Positions 29,690 through 42,557 of a stretch of 64,000 bases of DNA are shown one piece after another. The stretch's first letter is position 1. Each line of letters begins with the position of its first letter. Source of the stretch: Phoronis australis (Eukaryota; Phoronida; Phoronidae); the NCBI GenBank assembly GCA_002633005.1, contig NMRA01000397.1, positions 333,176 to 397,175 of the forward strand. The letters run 5' to 3'. The position numbers were made by a program, and so were the translations under genes. Below the pieces are notes generated by a model. It was not told the DNA's origin. It made no database searches and saw only the letters and a list, made by a program, of their open reading frames with translations.

Positions 29690-32030
29690 TGACTGAACGG
29701 TTAAAATCCGTTATGGGAAAACTAATCAGTAAGGACCAGACAGGTTTCGCTTTTGGAAGAAATATGAACGAAAATATCTGCGTGCTATATGATTTAATGT
29801 TTTTGCCAAGGCAGGTAACAAATCATTATTGCTTTCACTGATTGATTTTGAGAAAGCATTTGATTAATTGTCGTGGAATTTTATTAAAAAACTTTATCTT
29901 TTCTTAATTTTGGTTGGTAGATCGGAAGGTGGGTAAAATCTTTTATAGTAATATTATGTCGTGTATTGTCGTAAATTGTCATCCATCTTCCTGGTTCAAT
30001 ATTTCGCGTAGCTGCAGACAAGGTGACCCTCTGTCTCCCTACATTTTTGTTATGTACTTAGTCACACAATAACAGAATGTTTGTAGGTTGTTATTGTTTA
30101 TGAGTTCAGTAGTTTAATTGGTATTATGTCATGCGATTCCTAGTATAGGAAGTGTGTCATAGGTAATACATCATATGTTGTTATGTATTTGTGTGTGTAT
30201 ATATATATATAGTTGTGATATGTAGAATAAATTAGTTCAGTGTTCAATTCAATTCTGTTCGTTTCACTGCGTAGTTCATGGAGTGTCTACTTTATATGAC
30301 AAAGTAAGATACACAACAATTTTCATATTATGCGCGGAGATTTTGGCGTATTTAATCAAGAATAATAAAATATTGCTGGTGTAGTTGCAGGAAATAAGGA
30401 ATATTTGATTTCGCAATTTTCTGATGACATATCAATTATGTTGGATGGGTCGAATTTGTCATTGACTAGCATGTTGAATTTACTACATTTGTTTGCTGGT
30501 GTCTCCGGTCTCCAAGTCAATATGGATAAAACACAAGCCATGATTTTGAAGTAAAACTCGTAGCGATGACGTGAAAGTCTGTCTTGGACAAAAAAAGATC
30601 ATTTAGATTTTTGGGGGTGGATATTGACACTAAATTGGATAATATGACGCATAAGAACTTCACTGCACGAATAAATTCTTTATTAAAAAATTGGTGTCGA
30701 CGAAATTTAACGCCGTTTGGTACAGTAATTGTAATCCAAAACTTTAGCTATTTTTAAACTTAATTTTTGTTGTCAAGTTACCAAATCCACCAGTAATAGT
30801 CTTGGATGAATTGAATACGACATTTTTAGATTTGTATGACAGGCTCGTAATGATAAAATTAAACGAACCACGGCCTGTTTAGGACTTGATCAATGGGACT
30901 TCAAATGGTTAATATACATACTTTCAGCAAAGCTTTAAAACTCGCCATGACCCGTAGATATCTTGAAAGCCCTGCGTCTAAAAGTGGTTTATTACTGTAC
31001 ACACTCTACCCGTTCTTAAAAAAAATTTCTTTTTGGAAATAACTTTATTAAGTCGAAGTTAATTTCTACTGGCGCGACGTATTTGGAATTATTGCATCTT
31101 ACTACAAGACAATAATTGTTGGGAGCAAAGAGGATTTTTTAATCAACCTTTGTTGTTCAATTATAGTAACTTGGCAATCGGAGGTACAAGTGTTTTTTAT
31201 AAGTCTTGGTTTGTAAAAGGCTTCAGATTTATCACAGATATGTATACCTTTGATGGCGATATCATTAGTTTAAACCATATGATAAGTGGATTCGATGCAA
31301 AAAACCAACTTTGTAGAATATAATGGTGTTGTTTCTGTTCTAAGAAGGTTTAAAGAAGTCTATTTCAAAGTAAATTTAAAAGTGTCAATGTCTATTCTCC
31401 TTGCATGCCTTTACAGTATTTACTAGCTTACGGAAAGATTTGAAGAGTTGTAGACAGATTTGTTCAGTCTTTAACGACGTTAAGAAACCTTCTAAGTCAG
31501 AATCTAAATTGGAAGTATAGTTAGGAGGTAGTTTAGATTGGAAGAAAATATACGCATTGCCTTATGAAATTACAAAGGATCCCAACATTAGATGGTTCCA
31601 ATTAAGAATATTACACAAGATTATTGAAACAAATACTTTTTAGTCAAGATCTGTGTTCTTGATTCTGATGTATGTTTCTTTTGTAATAAAGCTCCAGAGA
31701 CGCTGTCACACCTTTTTTGGGAAAGTCGACCTGTACAAGATTTTTAGAAGGAATTCAGAAAACTACTTCAAAAGTGTCTCATTCAGCTTCCCAACTGTCT
31801 TTCTTACAAACGTGTTATTCTTGGACTTTATGAGACGTGTGATTTTCTATTTAACATTTTGTTTTTACTAGCCAAACAGTACATTTACAAGGAGAGATGA
31901 CACAAAAATATACCTAACTTTCACAACTTTATTACATATACGTATGAGTACTATAATCCTGAAAAATTAATTGCGTATTGTATATGACAGCTTCTATGCG
32001 AAATGGGAAAATTTTATTGTTCACGTTAAC
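29690..32030 (+). mobile_element. Decayed LINE (non-LTR) retrotransposon
   Basis: Translation across several frames gives the order of a LINE ORF2: KLISKDQTGF, FEKAFD, RQGDPLSPYIF (reverse transcriptase core), then SQFSDDIS in place of FADD, FRFLGVDIDTKL, and near the 3' end CFCNKAPETLSHLFWE, a C-terminal cysteine motif. Stops and frameshifts occur throughout, so it is dead. The start (endonuclease) is missing, as in 5'-truncated LINEs. It is interrupted by a 273-bp insertion at 30053-30325. A long AT-rich tail follows the last motif; its exact 3' end is unclear. Confidence 0.85.
30053..30325 (+). mobile_element. Probable solo LTR inserted in the LINE
   Basis: LINE coding sequence stops at about 30052 and resumes after 30325. 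The insert starts TGTACTTAG and ends TTTTCA, so it has TG...CA ends. It is flanked by TGTTA and TATTA (4 of 5 bases equal). It contains a TATA-rich stretch and an AATAAA. Size and ends fit a solo long terminal repeat left by recombination. Another short insertion type is possible. Confidence 0.5.
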
Positions 32031-32448
32031 TTCATATGTAGCAATTGTTTACTGTACATGGAATGCGAGAATGAGGTGTGCATTCGTGAATGAATGAATG
32101 TACTTATTTGTTTGTTTGTTTTTGTACTTGTTTATCAATGATAAAATATACCTGAAAAAAACTTTCTATGAAAAATATTTTGATTGGTGTTGATATTTTG
32201 CATTGAAATGGATAATAATCAGAATATTGCAGGCTCTACCGGGTAGGTCAATAAGGATACCAGTGCCGAGTTTGTTTACGCAACTGGTAACTCGACTCAG
32301 GGTGATGACACCAAATACATCCTTAATTCTTAAATTTTGAGGATTGACGAAAGTCACAAGATACGGAGAATTATTTGTGTGTTTGCTATCAAATACACTT
32401 CGTTTACAACGCGTTGAGTTATAGCAGCATGTTGTTTATTCAATATAC

Positions 32449-34711
32449 TTACTTTGTGATGAGTAAAATGATATATCTGCTGTTCACAATTGCATCATTA
32501 ATGCACTCGACTATTGGAAGTCCCAACAGGAAATCACGGTGGTGTATGCACAGTTGTAATCCGAACCCTTCATCGCCCTCTACAGCCCTGCGTATTCGTT
32601 CCACCCAAGCAACGTCCTCGCTTCTGTGACAAAGAAAGTCGTCGTATGTGTACTGTACAGATGGTAGACGGTGATATTTTCGTCTCCTGACGAGAATGAG
32701 CCAAAAACGAATGGTCCATCGCCTGCGGTATGCTACTCCTATACAAACTGTCAAAATGGCTATTGCAGACATGATGGATAAAGACAACAAAGTTGGGGTG
32801 CATTTGTCTTGCAAAGTATTAAAACGAAATTCTAAAAGTCGTACTGCAGATTTCCGAGAGCAATAAAGAGTGCGGCTGTCCAGTGTCATCGTGGTCTGTA
32901 AGCCGGTGTAAAAACACAAGAATTTCACATCTGCTACAGTAGTACGGGTTGTCAGCCAGCAGAACTGTTATGTTTCCTCTGTACAACGACTTAAGAAATC
33001 AGTCGCTTAGATACTGTATTCTGTTTGATGTCATGTCTGCTACTTCTAAAGCAGTCAGGTTGTCGAAATGAACGAAACCGTCCGTCAGAAAATTTCTTGA
33101 GAGATCCAAAATCGCCATAGTTCCGTGTTTTAATGCAGGTAAAGAAACAAGGCGGTTATTTCGCAAGATGACTTTACTGAGATTCTTCAGATAGATGAAA
33201 GTGTTGACGTGAAGTCCATAAATTCCGTTATCGGATAGGTCGATCGTATTTACATTTGTCATGTTTTGGAAAAGAGCGCCGTATTCATCTGAAGCAAGTT
33301 TATCTGCTAACTAATTGCCAGAAAGAATTATTGTTTTTAGACTTGTCATGTTTTTTAGGATTCCAGGCGGGATATCCCTTAACTCCTTGAATCCCAGGTT
33401 TAAAATTTCCACATGATTAGCCTACCTCCGACTATCTGGCGGGTAACTGGGAACACCGTAAATCTATTCCACGACACGTCAAGGATTTTAAGCTTGTTTT
33501 TCATAACAAGAATACTTGTCACGAAGCTCTGTCAGAAAAAAGACCCCTTGCAATATAATTCCTCGAGATTTCGAGGAAGTGCAAATTTAAAGTCCATGAG
33601 CGCTTGTACACTTTTACCTATCGAACGCTTTTGTTTAGTGAAATACCTACTTTATCGAGTGTTCCTTGCACCGCTAATGTCAAGCACTGCTAAATATCGC
33701 AGTCGTATCAAATCTAGATACATATCTTTGTAACGCCAAAAGTGCGCTGTCATGTAATGAAAGAAAAAAGGGTTTCTCCTTAGAGACAGATATCGCAACT
33801 TTGGCAAGTACTTATGAAAGTTCCACGCAAAATCGGATATATAATCGTTCAAGGAAAGGTTCTCGATTGGCAAATGAGAAAGCATTTTAAGACTGTCTAG
33901 AGTGAAATTAAAACGGCGATGTACATTGTTTAAGCTTTCAAGCAACAGTCTTTTTAGTGAGGACCTGATTTAAGATACGAGTGGCAATATTGTCTTTAAA
34001 CTTGTCGACCGGTGATCCCTGATTTCGACCTCCTCAAGTGATGGCAGATTGTCAAACGCACTGTTGTGTATGGTAGTAAAAGAGCAATTTTCTAGGCTCA
34101 CGGACTTGATCGAAATGTTCTTTAAAGACAGGAAAATACTTTTTTTCAAAGTTCGACGGATGTCCATGTTTGAACTTTATTTCTCTAAGCCCGGTCAACT
34201 TTCCTATTTCTATCCCAAATACAGCGTTGTTGACCAAGGAAACAGTGAGAACTTCGATATTACCAAGGGCTTTGGATGTTCTATTTGGATACCAGCGATC
34301 ATCTTTTTCCTTTCCACTAATTTTTCAAATTCTTTAGGTTGACAAGCTCAGCCATGGTTTCCCCATTCATTACATCCTGTTGTCGGAGACTTTAAGTACT
34401 TCCAAGTTCTGAAGTCCAGTGAAGACTCTTTTTTCGATACGTCGAATGCGATTTTTCGAGAGATCTAAAACACGCAAGTTCGTCAAATTTTTTAATACCG
34501 ATGACGGGATAACTATTATGAGGTTCGCACTCAAATTCAGACGTGTGTAGCGATTGATAATATCTTTTGGGATAGATCGGAGACTTGAGTGTGAGCAGTC
34601 GAGAAGCAAACTTGTTTCTTTACATCCTTTCGGTAAAGATAGCGAATATTTCCTTTCGTGGCTGAGCACAATGAAGAAGATAATGAATGGAAGGAAGCGT
34701 CCCATGGACAT
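32449..34711 (-). pseudogene. Toll-like receptor pseudogene (LRR-TM-TIR)
   Basis: The layout is that of a Toll-like receptor. A hydrophobic leader follows the ATG at 34711 (FLPFIIFFIVL). An LRR N-cap Cys pair comes next, then leucine-rich repeats (LRVLDLSKNRIRRIEKRVF near 34450; VNTIDLSDNGIYGL near 33240). An LRR C-cap follows (PYYCSRCE near 32950), then a membrane segment (SIMSAIAILTVCIGVAY) and a TIR domain (YDDFLCHRSED, HRDFLLGLP). The pieces lie in at least three frames with stops between them, for example inside an LRR near 33312. The TIR is cut short at 32449, where AAA/GTAAGT could be a donor. Such receptors sense microbial ligands at the membrane and signal through TIR adaptors. Sequencing errors could cause some breaks, but their number favours a pseudogene. 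Confidence 0.82.
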
Positions 34712-34974
34712 CTTGCTTTTCACGGTAAGTGAAGCTGATCAGACGAAATACAATGAACTATAGTTTGATACAAGCCAGTCAGTCAAATAGCGGCATTTGG
34801 CAACAACATTTATCTAAAAGCCTCATGCAGAGTCACATCTTAGACCAAATTCAAACAGAAATTGTACAGCATTGCGGTGCAGTATTTGATCACAGGAACA
34901 ATCGCTAAACTACAATTTTGAATGCTCGTTTCTTGACAAATTCCAAAAACGGTTCCATCGGGTAACTTACGTTA

Positions 34975-35185
34975 CTCTATACTAAAGCGCCAATAAACCC
35001 ACCTTCCACTCTCAAAAAATTGTGATTTACACCACTTACGTTATAAGATTGGTCTCAAATTGTTCTTTAGCCACATCGGACGGAGTTATGGGCTTGACCT
35101 AGCAGCAAGTCACTGCTCAAAACGAGGCTCTATAAGTTGGCTTGTCACCACATCATTTTATTCGCCCGAGCATGTACTCTAGTCC
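34975..35185 (+). repeat. Interspersed repeat, copy 2 (see 28560)
   Basis: Second diverged copy of the family at 28560-28780, just upstream of the TLR pseudogene. Confidence 0.5.
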
Positions 35186-37576
35186 GTCAGTTCTTCGCAA
35201 ACCCAGTGACCATTGAGTAAGGAGCAAGTTGAGACCAAATGTGCAGCGGTCTGGTCTGGTCAAAAGTTCGCTTATTGGACCGAGAGCGGGCTGATAGCCT
35301 CTTTAATGTACGAAAACAATGTTTTTGGTTCGGCGGCAATGCTCTAAGTTATACATGTATCGGGCGATGCTCGGCGATAAAGCCGATTGACTTCCATTGC
35401 GATGGCTTAGAATGTTCAGGCGATTTTTATCGGGTCCGAGGAGTAGGTTCCAACTGTGAACCTAAATCTAAGCCGCAATTGGTTCTGATGCTTAACTTGA
35501 GTTTCAGAGCAAAAAGGATTACATCGGACGATAATCATATGGCGTTTAAAATCGGCTACAAATGCTCCACCGGGACAGTTTAAACAGTATTTTTGACGGA
35601 CAAGTGTCTGAAAAGCTATTAAGCAGGTGACGGTAAGCAAACTTCCTTGAAATGATGTTCCATGGTCTCAGCTAAGATTATAAATTAGTGCAAACCAAAG
35701 ATATTAGCAAAGCTTAATTTTTGCATTAGACCGAATTACACAGTGACATTCGAATCTCGCTGTATTTACTCGCAATGCCGCAAAAATCGTTCGTATGATT
35801 TATATTTTTTCAGGTGCATTACATCCAATGCCAACGAAGTATTACAGCGGTGCTGTGGGTTCTAACTCCAACTGGACAAGGCAGGATAATTTGACAAATA
35901 TCAGTGGATGCGTGATGTGAGGTGCTTCGTCTTCTCTATCAAAGACAAGAAAATGTAGAGGAAGTGGATAAAGCAAGTTTGTCAGGTTAATTTCTTGAAA
36001 ATACCGTTTCAATTTTGGTGCTTAATGCGCGTGGAATAGGGAATAATTCTACGGCCACACAACTCAAGTCAAAATGTGCTGACATTTCAAACCATGGACA
36101 ATGAAAACAACAGGCTTCCTTACCTCTGGGAGAAAGGAAACTTCTATTGTGAAATCCGGGACGGCCCTACTAGACACCTATTACCCCGATGATGGGAGGG
36201 CGCATGCCCCCACTGACCTATGCTATTAACCTCGACAGTACAAAACATCAACTCAACAAAACGTTCGTCGTAATGCCTGGTTTAATGCTTCAGCCATGAG
36301 TGCTACGAAGTCTTGACTTATGAAGTAATCATGAGTTATTGAATCAGTCAACTGGTGAGACAGTTGCTGAAAGTGACTCAAGAGTTAATAACAAGTCAAG
36401 GCTTCAGTTTGCAGCACTGACTAACAGCATTGGAACATTACAGCATACATTACTCTGGATGTTTTGTTTGAGTGGGCTTGTACGCTGATGTCCTGTGATT
36501 GAGAAATGTGAGAAAAAAATTTTTTGCAATAAAAGCCCTACTGTGGGTTGCTGAGACTATTTTAGCTCGGAAACTCGTAAACGTTGTTATAAAAAATTAT
36601 ATGCATGCCGCTAACTTAAGGCTGCTTTTGTCGAATATCACGCTTTAATGCGTCTTGCATTGAAAAGCAAATTTCATACCTTAATAGTTTAAAATTACCG
36701 CTAGGTCACATTTCTTCAGGTTTCCTTGATATAGGTTACTGTGCAGTCACATGTTTTACAAATCCTAAATGTGAAGTTCCGCTGCAATGTAAAAGTGTAT
36801 CTAGCACCCATATGAGAATTCAGGATGCGTCCCTTGAATTTAGCATGTAAATATAGAATTTTCAAATTGTTGACTTGGACACCCCATTTTTAAAAAAATC
36901 CTTGATTCGAACCTCACTTTTTTAAAAGATCATGGATCCCTCCCTAAGACCTGTTGTAACAAGTGCGATTTTTTTCATACTATTTTGTAACTCACAGAGA
37001 TCGCCGAACGTCAATTCCATAAACGTCATTTTTGGCGTAAAACCAGCCATGGGCCACTTGTTTAGTGCACGCTGTTGTCAAAACGAAGATTTGTGGCACT
37101 TTCGCGGAATGCTAAGGCTTAATTTGGCAACGGAGTTCTAAGCAAATGCCAGACGCTGTTTGGCATCTTTCTGGTTGATTTAGAATTTCGAGCCAAAGTT
37201 TATGGAGATCTTCGTTGAAAATTGTAATTTTAGAGAAAGCTGAATAACGTAATTGCAGAGGTTCAATCCCTATTTGCATACTCATGATAGACAAAGTATA
37301 ATCTAACTGCACTAGAGGTGAGACTGTAAGTAGTCAATTACTGCTAGGTTGTGTTGTCGTTGTTGTTTTTCAGTCTGGGTAATTTTGGGAACTATGTTGT
37401 AATTCATTTCAAAAGTGAAGAATACAGGTTTAGAACACTAGTTTTCGCATTGCAATTCTTACCTTTCAAATCACTGCTTTTTCAAATCACATATCACCGC
37501 CTATGACAAAAAATGCTTCCCAGAACTAGAAGTCTTGTTGAACATCATTAGTAGGAGGTTGACGTTTTGTGATAAA
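35186..37576. other. Intergenic, nothing recognised
   Basis: Short open frames only, none with a recognisable domain. No repeat structure was seen by eye. Confidence 0.4.
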
Positions 37577-37780
37577 AAATTGTAGTAGTAGTAGTAGTAG
37601 TGGTAGTGGTAGTGGTAGTGGTAGTGGTACTGGTAGGGGTAGTGGTAGTGGTAGTGGTAGGGGTAGCAGCAGCGGCAGCGGCAGCGACAGCGGTAGTGGC
37701 AGTAGTAGTAGTGATAGTGGGATAGTGGTTAGGTAGTAATTGGTAGTAGTGTTAGTGGTAGTAACAGTAGTAGCAGTAGT
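37577..37780. repeat. Trinucleotide (GTA/GTG)n microsatellite
   Basis: A long impure run of GTA, GTG and AGC triplets. On the minus strand it would encode Leu/Pro/Thr/Ser low-complexity peptides; I do not regard it as coding. Confidence 0.9.
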
Positions 37781-37813
37781 AGCAGAACCAGTAGAAATAT
37801 TAGTAACGGTAGC

Positions 37814-38133
37814 TGCATAGCAGCGTATCTGCGTAGTAGCGTATCTGCGTAACAGCGTGGCTGCGTAGCAGCGTGACTGCGTACCAGCGTAGCTGCGTAG
37901 TAGCGTATCTGCGTAGTAGCGTAGCTGCATGGTATTGTAGCTGCGTGAAAGGGTATCTGTGCGGTAGTGTAGCTTCGTAGTAGTGTAGCTGCGTAGTAGT
38001 GTAGCTGCGTAGTAGCGTAGCTGCATGGTATTGTAGCTGCGTGAAAGGGTATCTGCGTGGTAGTGTAGCTGCGTAGTAGTGTATCTGCATGGTAGCGTAG
38101 CTGCGTAGTAGTGTATCTGCATAGTAGTGTATG
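37814..38133. repeat. 16-bp minisatellite, about 20 units
   Basis: The unit is close to GCGTAGTAGCGTAGCT. About 20 units follow head to tail. A two-unit variant (GCATGGTATTGTAGCT then GCGTGAAAGGGTATCT) occurs twice, six units apart, indicating a 96-bp higher-order period. Because 16 is not a multiple of three and the unit lacks minus-strand stops, all three minus frames stay open with a 16-residue period (HYYAATLLRSYT-like). This is a by-product and not evidence of a gene. Confidence 0.93.
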
Positions 38134-38227
38134 TGATAAATTAAAGACTTTTTCAATCAGCTTGTACTTAAATGATACATTAGGGAGATCGTTCATATTC
38201 ATGATGGCTCAACCAATTGCCAATCAA

Positions 38228-40110
38228 ATTCTATTGGTCACTTGGATTTGACTCAAAATGCACCGCAGTGACCCGAAACGGGTCAAGGAGTGTTTCCGTC
38301 AAGTTCCTTCTTCTTCTACATGTTTTTAGACTCTCCGAATTTTGAAAACAAGCAGGCACCAGTGATCTGCAATAGAAATTTACTTGGAATTTAAATGGTA
38401 TCAAGGGAACCAAATTTCCGGGTCAAAGGTCATTAAGTGCAAAAGTGAATTTTGAGCTAGACCTTACATAATTACGTATATAGTTTTAATACAGTAATTC
38501 AGTCACAAACTTTGGGGTCATTAGGTGCAGTTTTCGTTGATTTTTTTTACTTTTCACTCATGCTCTTTCCTAGTTACCAATGACATCTCTCTCTCTTTCA
38601 CACAAAGGATGCAACTTCTATCCAATGCAACGCTCCTATACTTCACTATGCACGTGGATACACCACACGCAGAGTTGTAAGTGCGCATACGCAATTGCAT
38701 TCTAGTCCTTATTCTTAGTCTTCTTATTCTTCCTTCCTTTTCAAATTGTTATTAGTCTTACATCGATTTATTGGCAACAATCATATTCATTGTGATTGAT
38801 ACCACGATGAAGGGATTTTTATTAATTATATTTTGACCAAAAATGCACCCGAATGACCCGAAATGGATCATGGAGTGCATTCCATCAAAATACTTCTTCT
38901 TCTACGAGTTTTTAGATAGGCTCTTCAAAGTTTGTCAACAAGTACACCCTTAACAACTGCATCGGAAATTTACTAGGAATTCCAATCGGATCAAGGGAAC
39001 TGAGTTTCCGGGTAAAAGGTCATTAAGTGCAAAAGTGATTTTAGAGCTACACCTGTAATCATCACGAATGTGATTACCATTGATAAAGGAAGTTCAGTCA
39101 CAAACTTTGGGGTCACTAGGTGCAACTTTGGAGTCATTAAGTGCAGTTTTCTGTTTAATTTGAGACTTTCAATCAGCTTGTACATATTTAATTAATTAAA
39201 GAGAACAATGAAATTCAAGGTGGTTCAACCAATTGCCGATTAAATTCAATTGATCACATGGATTTGAGTCAAAATGCACCAGATTGACCCGAAATGTGTC
39301 AAGGAGTGCATTCCATCAAATTGCTTTTTCTTGGACAAGGTAGACTCTCCGAATTTTGATAACAATCAGGCAGTAGAGAAATGCATCTGAAATTTACGTG
39401 GAATTTAAATCGGATAAAGAGAACCGAGTTTCCGGGTCAAAAGTCGTTAAGTGCAAAACCGACTTTTGAGGTAGAACTTACATAATCACGTATATACATT
39501 TCATTCGTAAAGGAAATTCAGTCACAAACTTTGGGGTCATTAGGAGCAAGTGTGGAGTCATTTCGTGCAATTTTCCGTTGATATTCTTACTTTTCACTCT
39601 TGCTCTTTCATAGTTAACAGGGACATCGCTCTCTTTCACACAAAGGTTGCATCTTTTATGCAATGTAATGCGCCTATTCTCCACAATGCATGTACATACA
39701 CCACACGCAGAGTGGTAAGTGCGCATACGCAATTGTGTTCTAGTTACTCTGCGCGTGCAAGCGCAGAGTTTTACTGTTCTACGTATTTTATCTTCTTATT
39801 ACTCTGTGCGTTCAAGCGCAAATTTTAGTGTTCTACGTATTTTATCTTCTTATTTTTCTTTTTCTTCTTATTCTTCCTTCCTTTTCAGATTGTTATTACC
39901 CTTACATCGATTCAGTTACAACAATCATATTCACTGGGAGTGACTCAAAACGCACCGGAATGACCTGAAACGGGTCACGGAATGCATTCCATCAAAACGC
40001 TTCTTCTTCTGCAGGTTTTTAGATAGGAGGGTCAGTCACAAAGTTTTCGGTCATTAGGTGCAAACTTTAGGGTCGTTATGCAAATTCTGGGGTCATTAAG
40101 TACAATTTTC
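38228..40110. repeat. Diverged satellite-like block, about 4 units
   Basis: Four diverged units start near 38238, 38832, 39255 and 39937. Each has a phrase like TCAAAATGCACC followed by GACCCGAAACGGGTCAAGGA, then one or more copies of GGTCATTAAGTGCAA. Spacing varies between about 420 and 690 bp. Within it, 39737-39852 contains a smaller duplicated segment with a CTCTGCGC/GCGCAGAG hairpin. Confidence 0.75.
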
Positions 40111-41690
40111 TAATGACCTAGCTTTTCCCACTTCATTATTTCATTGTACACCAGAGACCACTCTCTCTTTCCCACCAGTACCTAGGTAATGGAATACGCC
40201 TAGTAATCACAAGTACCCTAATTTTCCCTCGACGGCACCCCCATACAAAACTCATTCCTCAGTCAAACCTCATTATATTTGTGAATTCGCAGACGCAGTG
40301 AGTAGTAATAGTTATGAAGGTCTCTCTTAATCACTCGCCTACGTGGTGATTTTTCACTACAACGCCTGGTTTGTAACGCTTGTTCGCTTGGCTGGTAGCG
40401 GTTCTATTCCACAAGTCCTGGGCCAACTGAACCATGTTCAAATTGATTTGGTTACAGCAAACTTTGCTTACAACAAATGCTTTAGAAGGGTCCCTTCTGG
40501 GTTTATGAATGTTAACGAAGTTTGACTGTGCAAGTTTTAAGTTTTAAGAATGTTGCATCTTTTAAATATCCACTTTTCAGTTTGACTGCACTATGTAACT
40601 ATGACAATTCTTCTCTTTGCTTATAAATATTTTAAAATTGCGCTCTCACAACGTTGTATTACTTGTTAAAGAAGCAATTGTGCCTTGGACATGTACAATA
40701 ATATTTTGATTAGCATAATATTTTGAACGTCTGCATCCCTCTCATCTAGCTAGCAGTTTTTCAGCCTCATTTTTTGTGTTTCACTTCTTCCTGCAGTCTA
40801 CCGCTACATGTAGTTTTTCTCATTAAGCTATGGATCCTACATTAGATTCTAAGTAGGTAGTCGCACAAGGTATTGTTCTTCTGTTACAAAATAAATTTAG
40901 ATGGCGGTAGCAGTGTAGTACTAATCGTAAGAAACTAAGCAGTAACAACAGTCTTACTTAATACTACACACTTCTTATTTGTAATGTTGACCTGTTTCTG
41001 CCTTTGTTTTCTTTTTCTTTGTAATGTCCCCATCTCAAATCAATGGAACATAACACATTCTGACTTAAAGTGACAACAGCACGAACAGCTCACGACTGTA
41101 CACTTTATATTAAAAGCCAGGCATTTATTAGGCCAGGTAAACAAAAACGTGTGTAAATAATTTCCCATTGTTTTTAGCTGTGATGGGCCATTTATCTGGT
41201 GACTTATGATTTGTAAAATAAATCACCTAATTAAACATTCTTGTGCTGGCCAGTCACACAACATTGCGAATAAGAGATTCAAGGCATTTGCCTGACTTGT
41301 ACTTCATAACAGTTGCTTTTTAGATGCTGTGATCAAATACTCAGTACATATGACAATCTGTTTTCATTTAAAATAATTCCGACATGTGATCAAATTTTTA
41401 TAGCACCACACATAATCACTGTTTGACGTGAATTGATTGCAATATGTTTTGTCTTTCAGGTTGTCTTTAGGTGATTCACATTCCTGAAGTTGAAGCATTG
41501 CAGTTACAAGACTAAGACTAATAGCCGGGATAGAGACATACAGTGACTGTCACAACTGTCTGGGAAACTAACACCCAGACCAGTTAAGGGAGATTGCATC
41601 TCCACTGGAGCGAAGCAAGTGTCAAGGCACCAGCAACTGTGTGCACTTGTGCTTCGTTTGGCAGACGACGCGGGATTTTGGCCCCCACAC
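40111..41690. other. Intergenic, nothing recognised
   Basis: AT-rich and without convincing genes. The last few hundred bases may already belong to the Helentron at 42.5 kb, whose 5' end I cannot fix. Confidence 0.35.
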
Positions 41691-41697
41691 CACCAAA

Positions 41698-41925
41698 ATA
41701 GTTACCATTTGACAGACGACGTGGGATCTTGGCCCCCACACCATTTTGGTCGACACGTGGGATCTTGGCCCCCACACCATTTTGGCCGACACGTGGGATC
41801 TTGGCCCCACACCATTTTGGCCAATACGTGAGATCTTGGCCCCCACACCATTTTTGCCGACACGTGGGATCCTGGCCCCTACACCATTTTGGCCGGCGAC
41901 GTGGGATATTGGCCCCCACACCAGA
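41698..41925. repeat. 36-bp minisatellite, about 6 units
   Basis: The unit is close to GTGGGATCTTGGCCCCCACA plus CCATTTTGGCCGACAC (35-37 bp). Adjacent units are 85-95% alike. Related single pieces lie at about 41670 and 42010. All six frames are affected by the periodicity, and open frames here are not genes. It lies about 0.6 kb before the Helentron coding region, and internal minisatellites are common in that element class. Confidence 0.92.
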
Positions 41926-42557
41926 ACTATTACCAGAAACCTAATCTGTGACATATTGTTAACCCTACGAGCAGCATTTGGGCACCTGCAAGAGTTCGGC
42001 TAATTACGCAAGATCTTGGCCCCCGCACCAGTTTAATACCGGATTATCTGACGAGAGAATATTTGTATAGTTTACAAGCATATTCCATTACGAATTGAAG
42101 TTCACGAGCAAGCTGCACAGTCTAATTACAACAGCAATCCCCATGCAGTACAGCAATTTCCTGTAACAGTGCTTTACAAAAATAAATCCTGTTGACAAAG
42201 TCTTGTTCCTTCTGCTGTTAACAGAAGTGTTACATTTACATTCTGTAGCCCAAGTAGTGAATTGCAAGTTACGCACGTATTCAACAACTGTAGTATAGCA
42301 AGCCTGACACATTGTGGTGGAAAAAAATACAGTAACACTTCCCGGCTTTGCAAGATAAAGTATTCTGCTACTGTGGTATTGAAAAGGTCATAAATTGACT
42401 GTGATAGTATAAACTTGGTAACATCTTCCCTGGTCTTAGATGTAACGCACAATTATTCAACAGTTGTAGTGTTGGAAACCTGTTGTTCCTTGCATTGAAA
42501 AGACATAGCAATGCTTCACCAGCCTTGCTATTTGTGAGAGAACCTAAATAATAGAAA

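Noticed and set aside
32166-32357. The missing end of the TIR domain encoded just downstream of the TLR pseudogene
   Set aside because: The 63-codon frame there shows none of the late TIR motifs.
35239-35583. A 114-codon plus-strand frame, Cys-containing
   Set aside because: No recognisable domain, a non-repeated Cys pattern, and it lies next to an interspersed repeat. Too weak to call.
37526-38202. Three long overlapping minus-strand frames rich in Tyr, Thr and Leu
   Set aside because: They are the three frames of a 16-bp minisatellite and a trinucleotide repeat. No start context, splice site or non-repetitive coding part.
41698-41925. Possible CRISPR-like array of 36-bp units
   Set aside because: Units are directly adjacent without unique spacers, and the genome is eukaryotic.
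41584-42003. Repetitive Gly/Pro/Trp frames on both strands
   Set aside because: They come from the 36-bp minisatellite; similar frames are open on both strands, as expected from periodicity.
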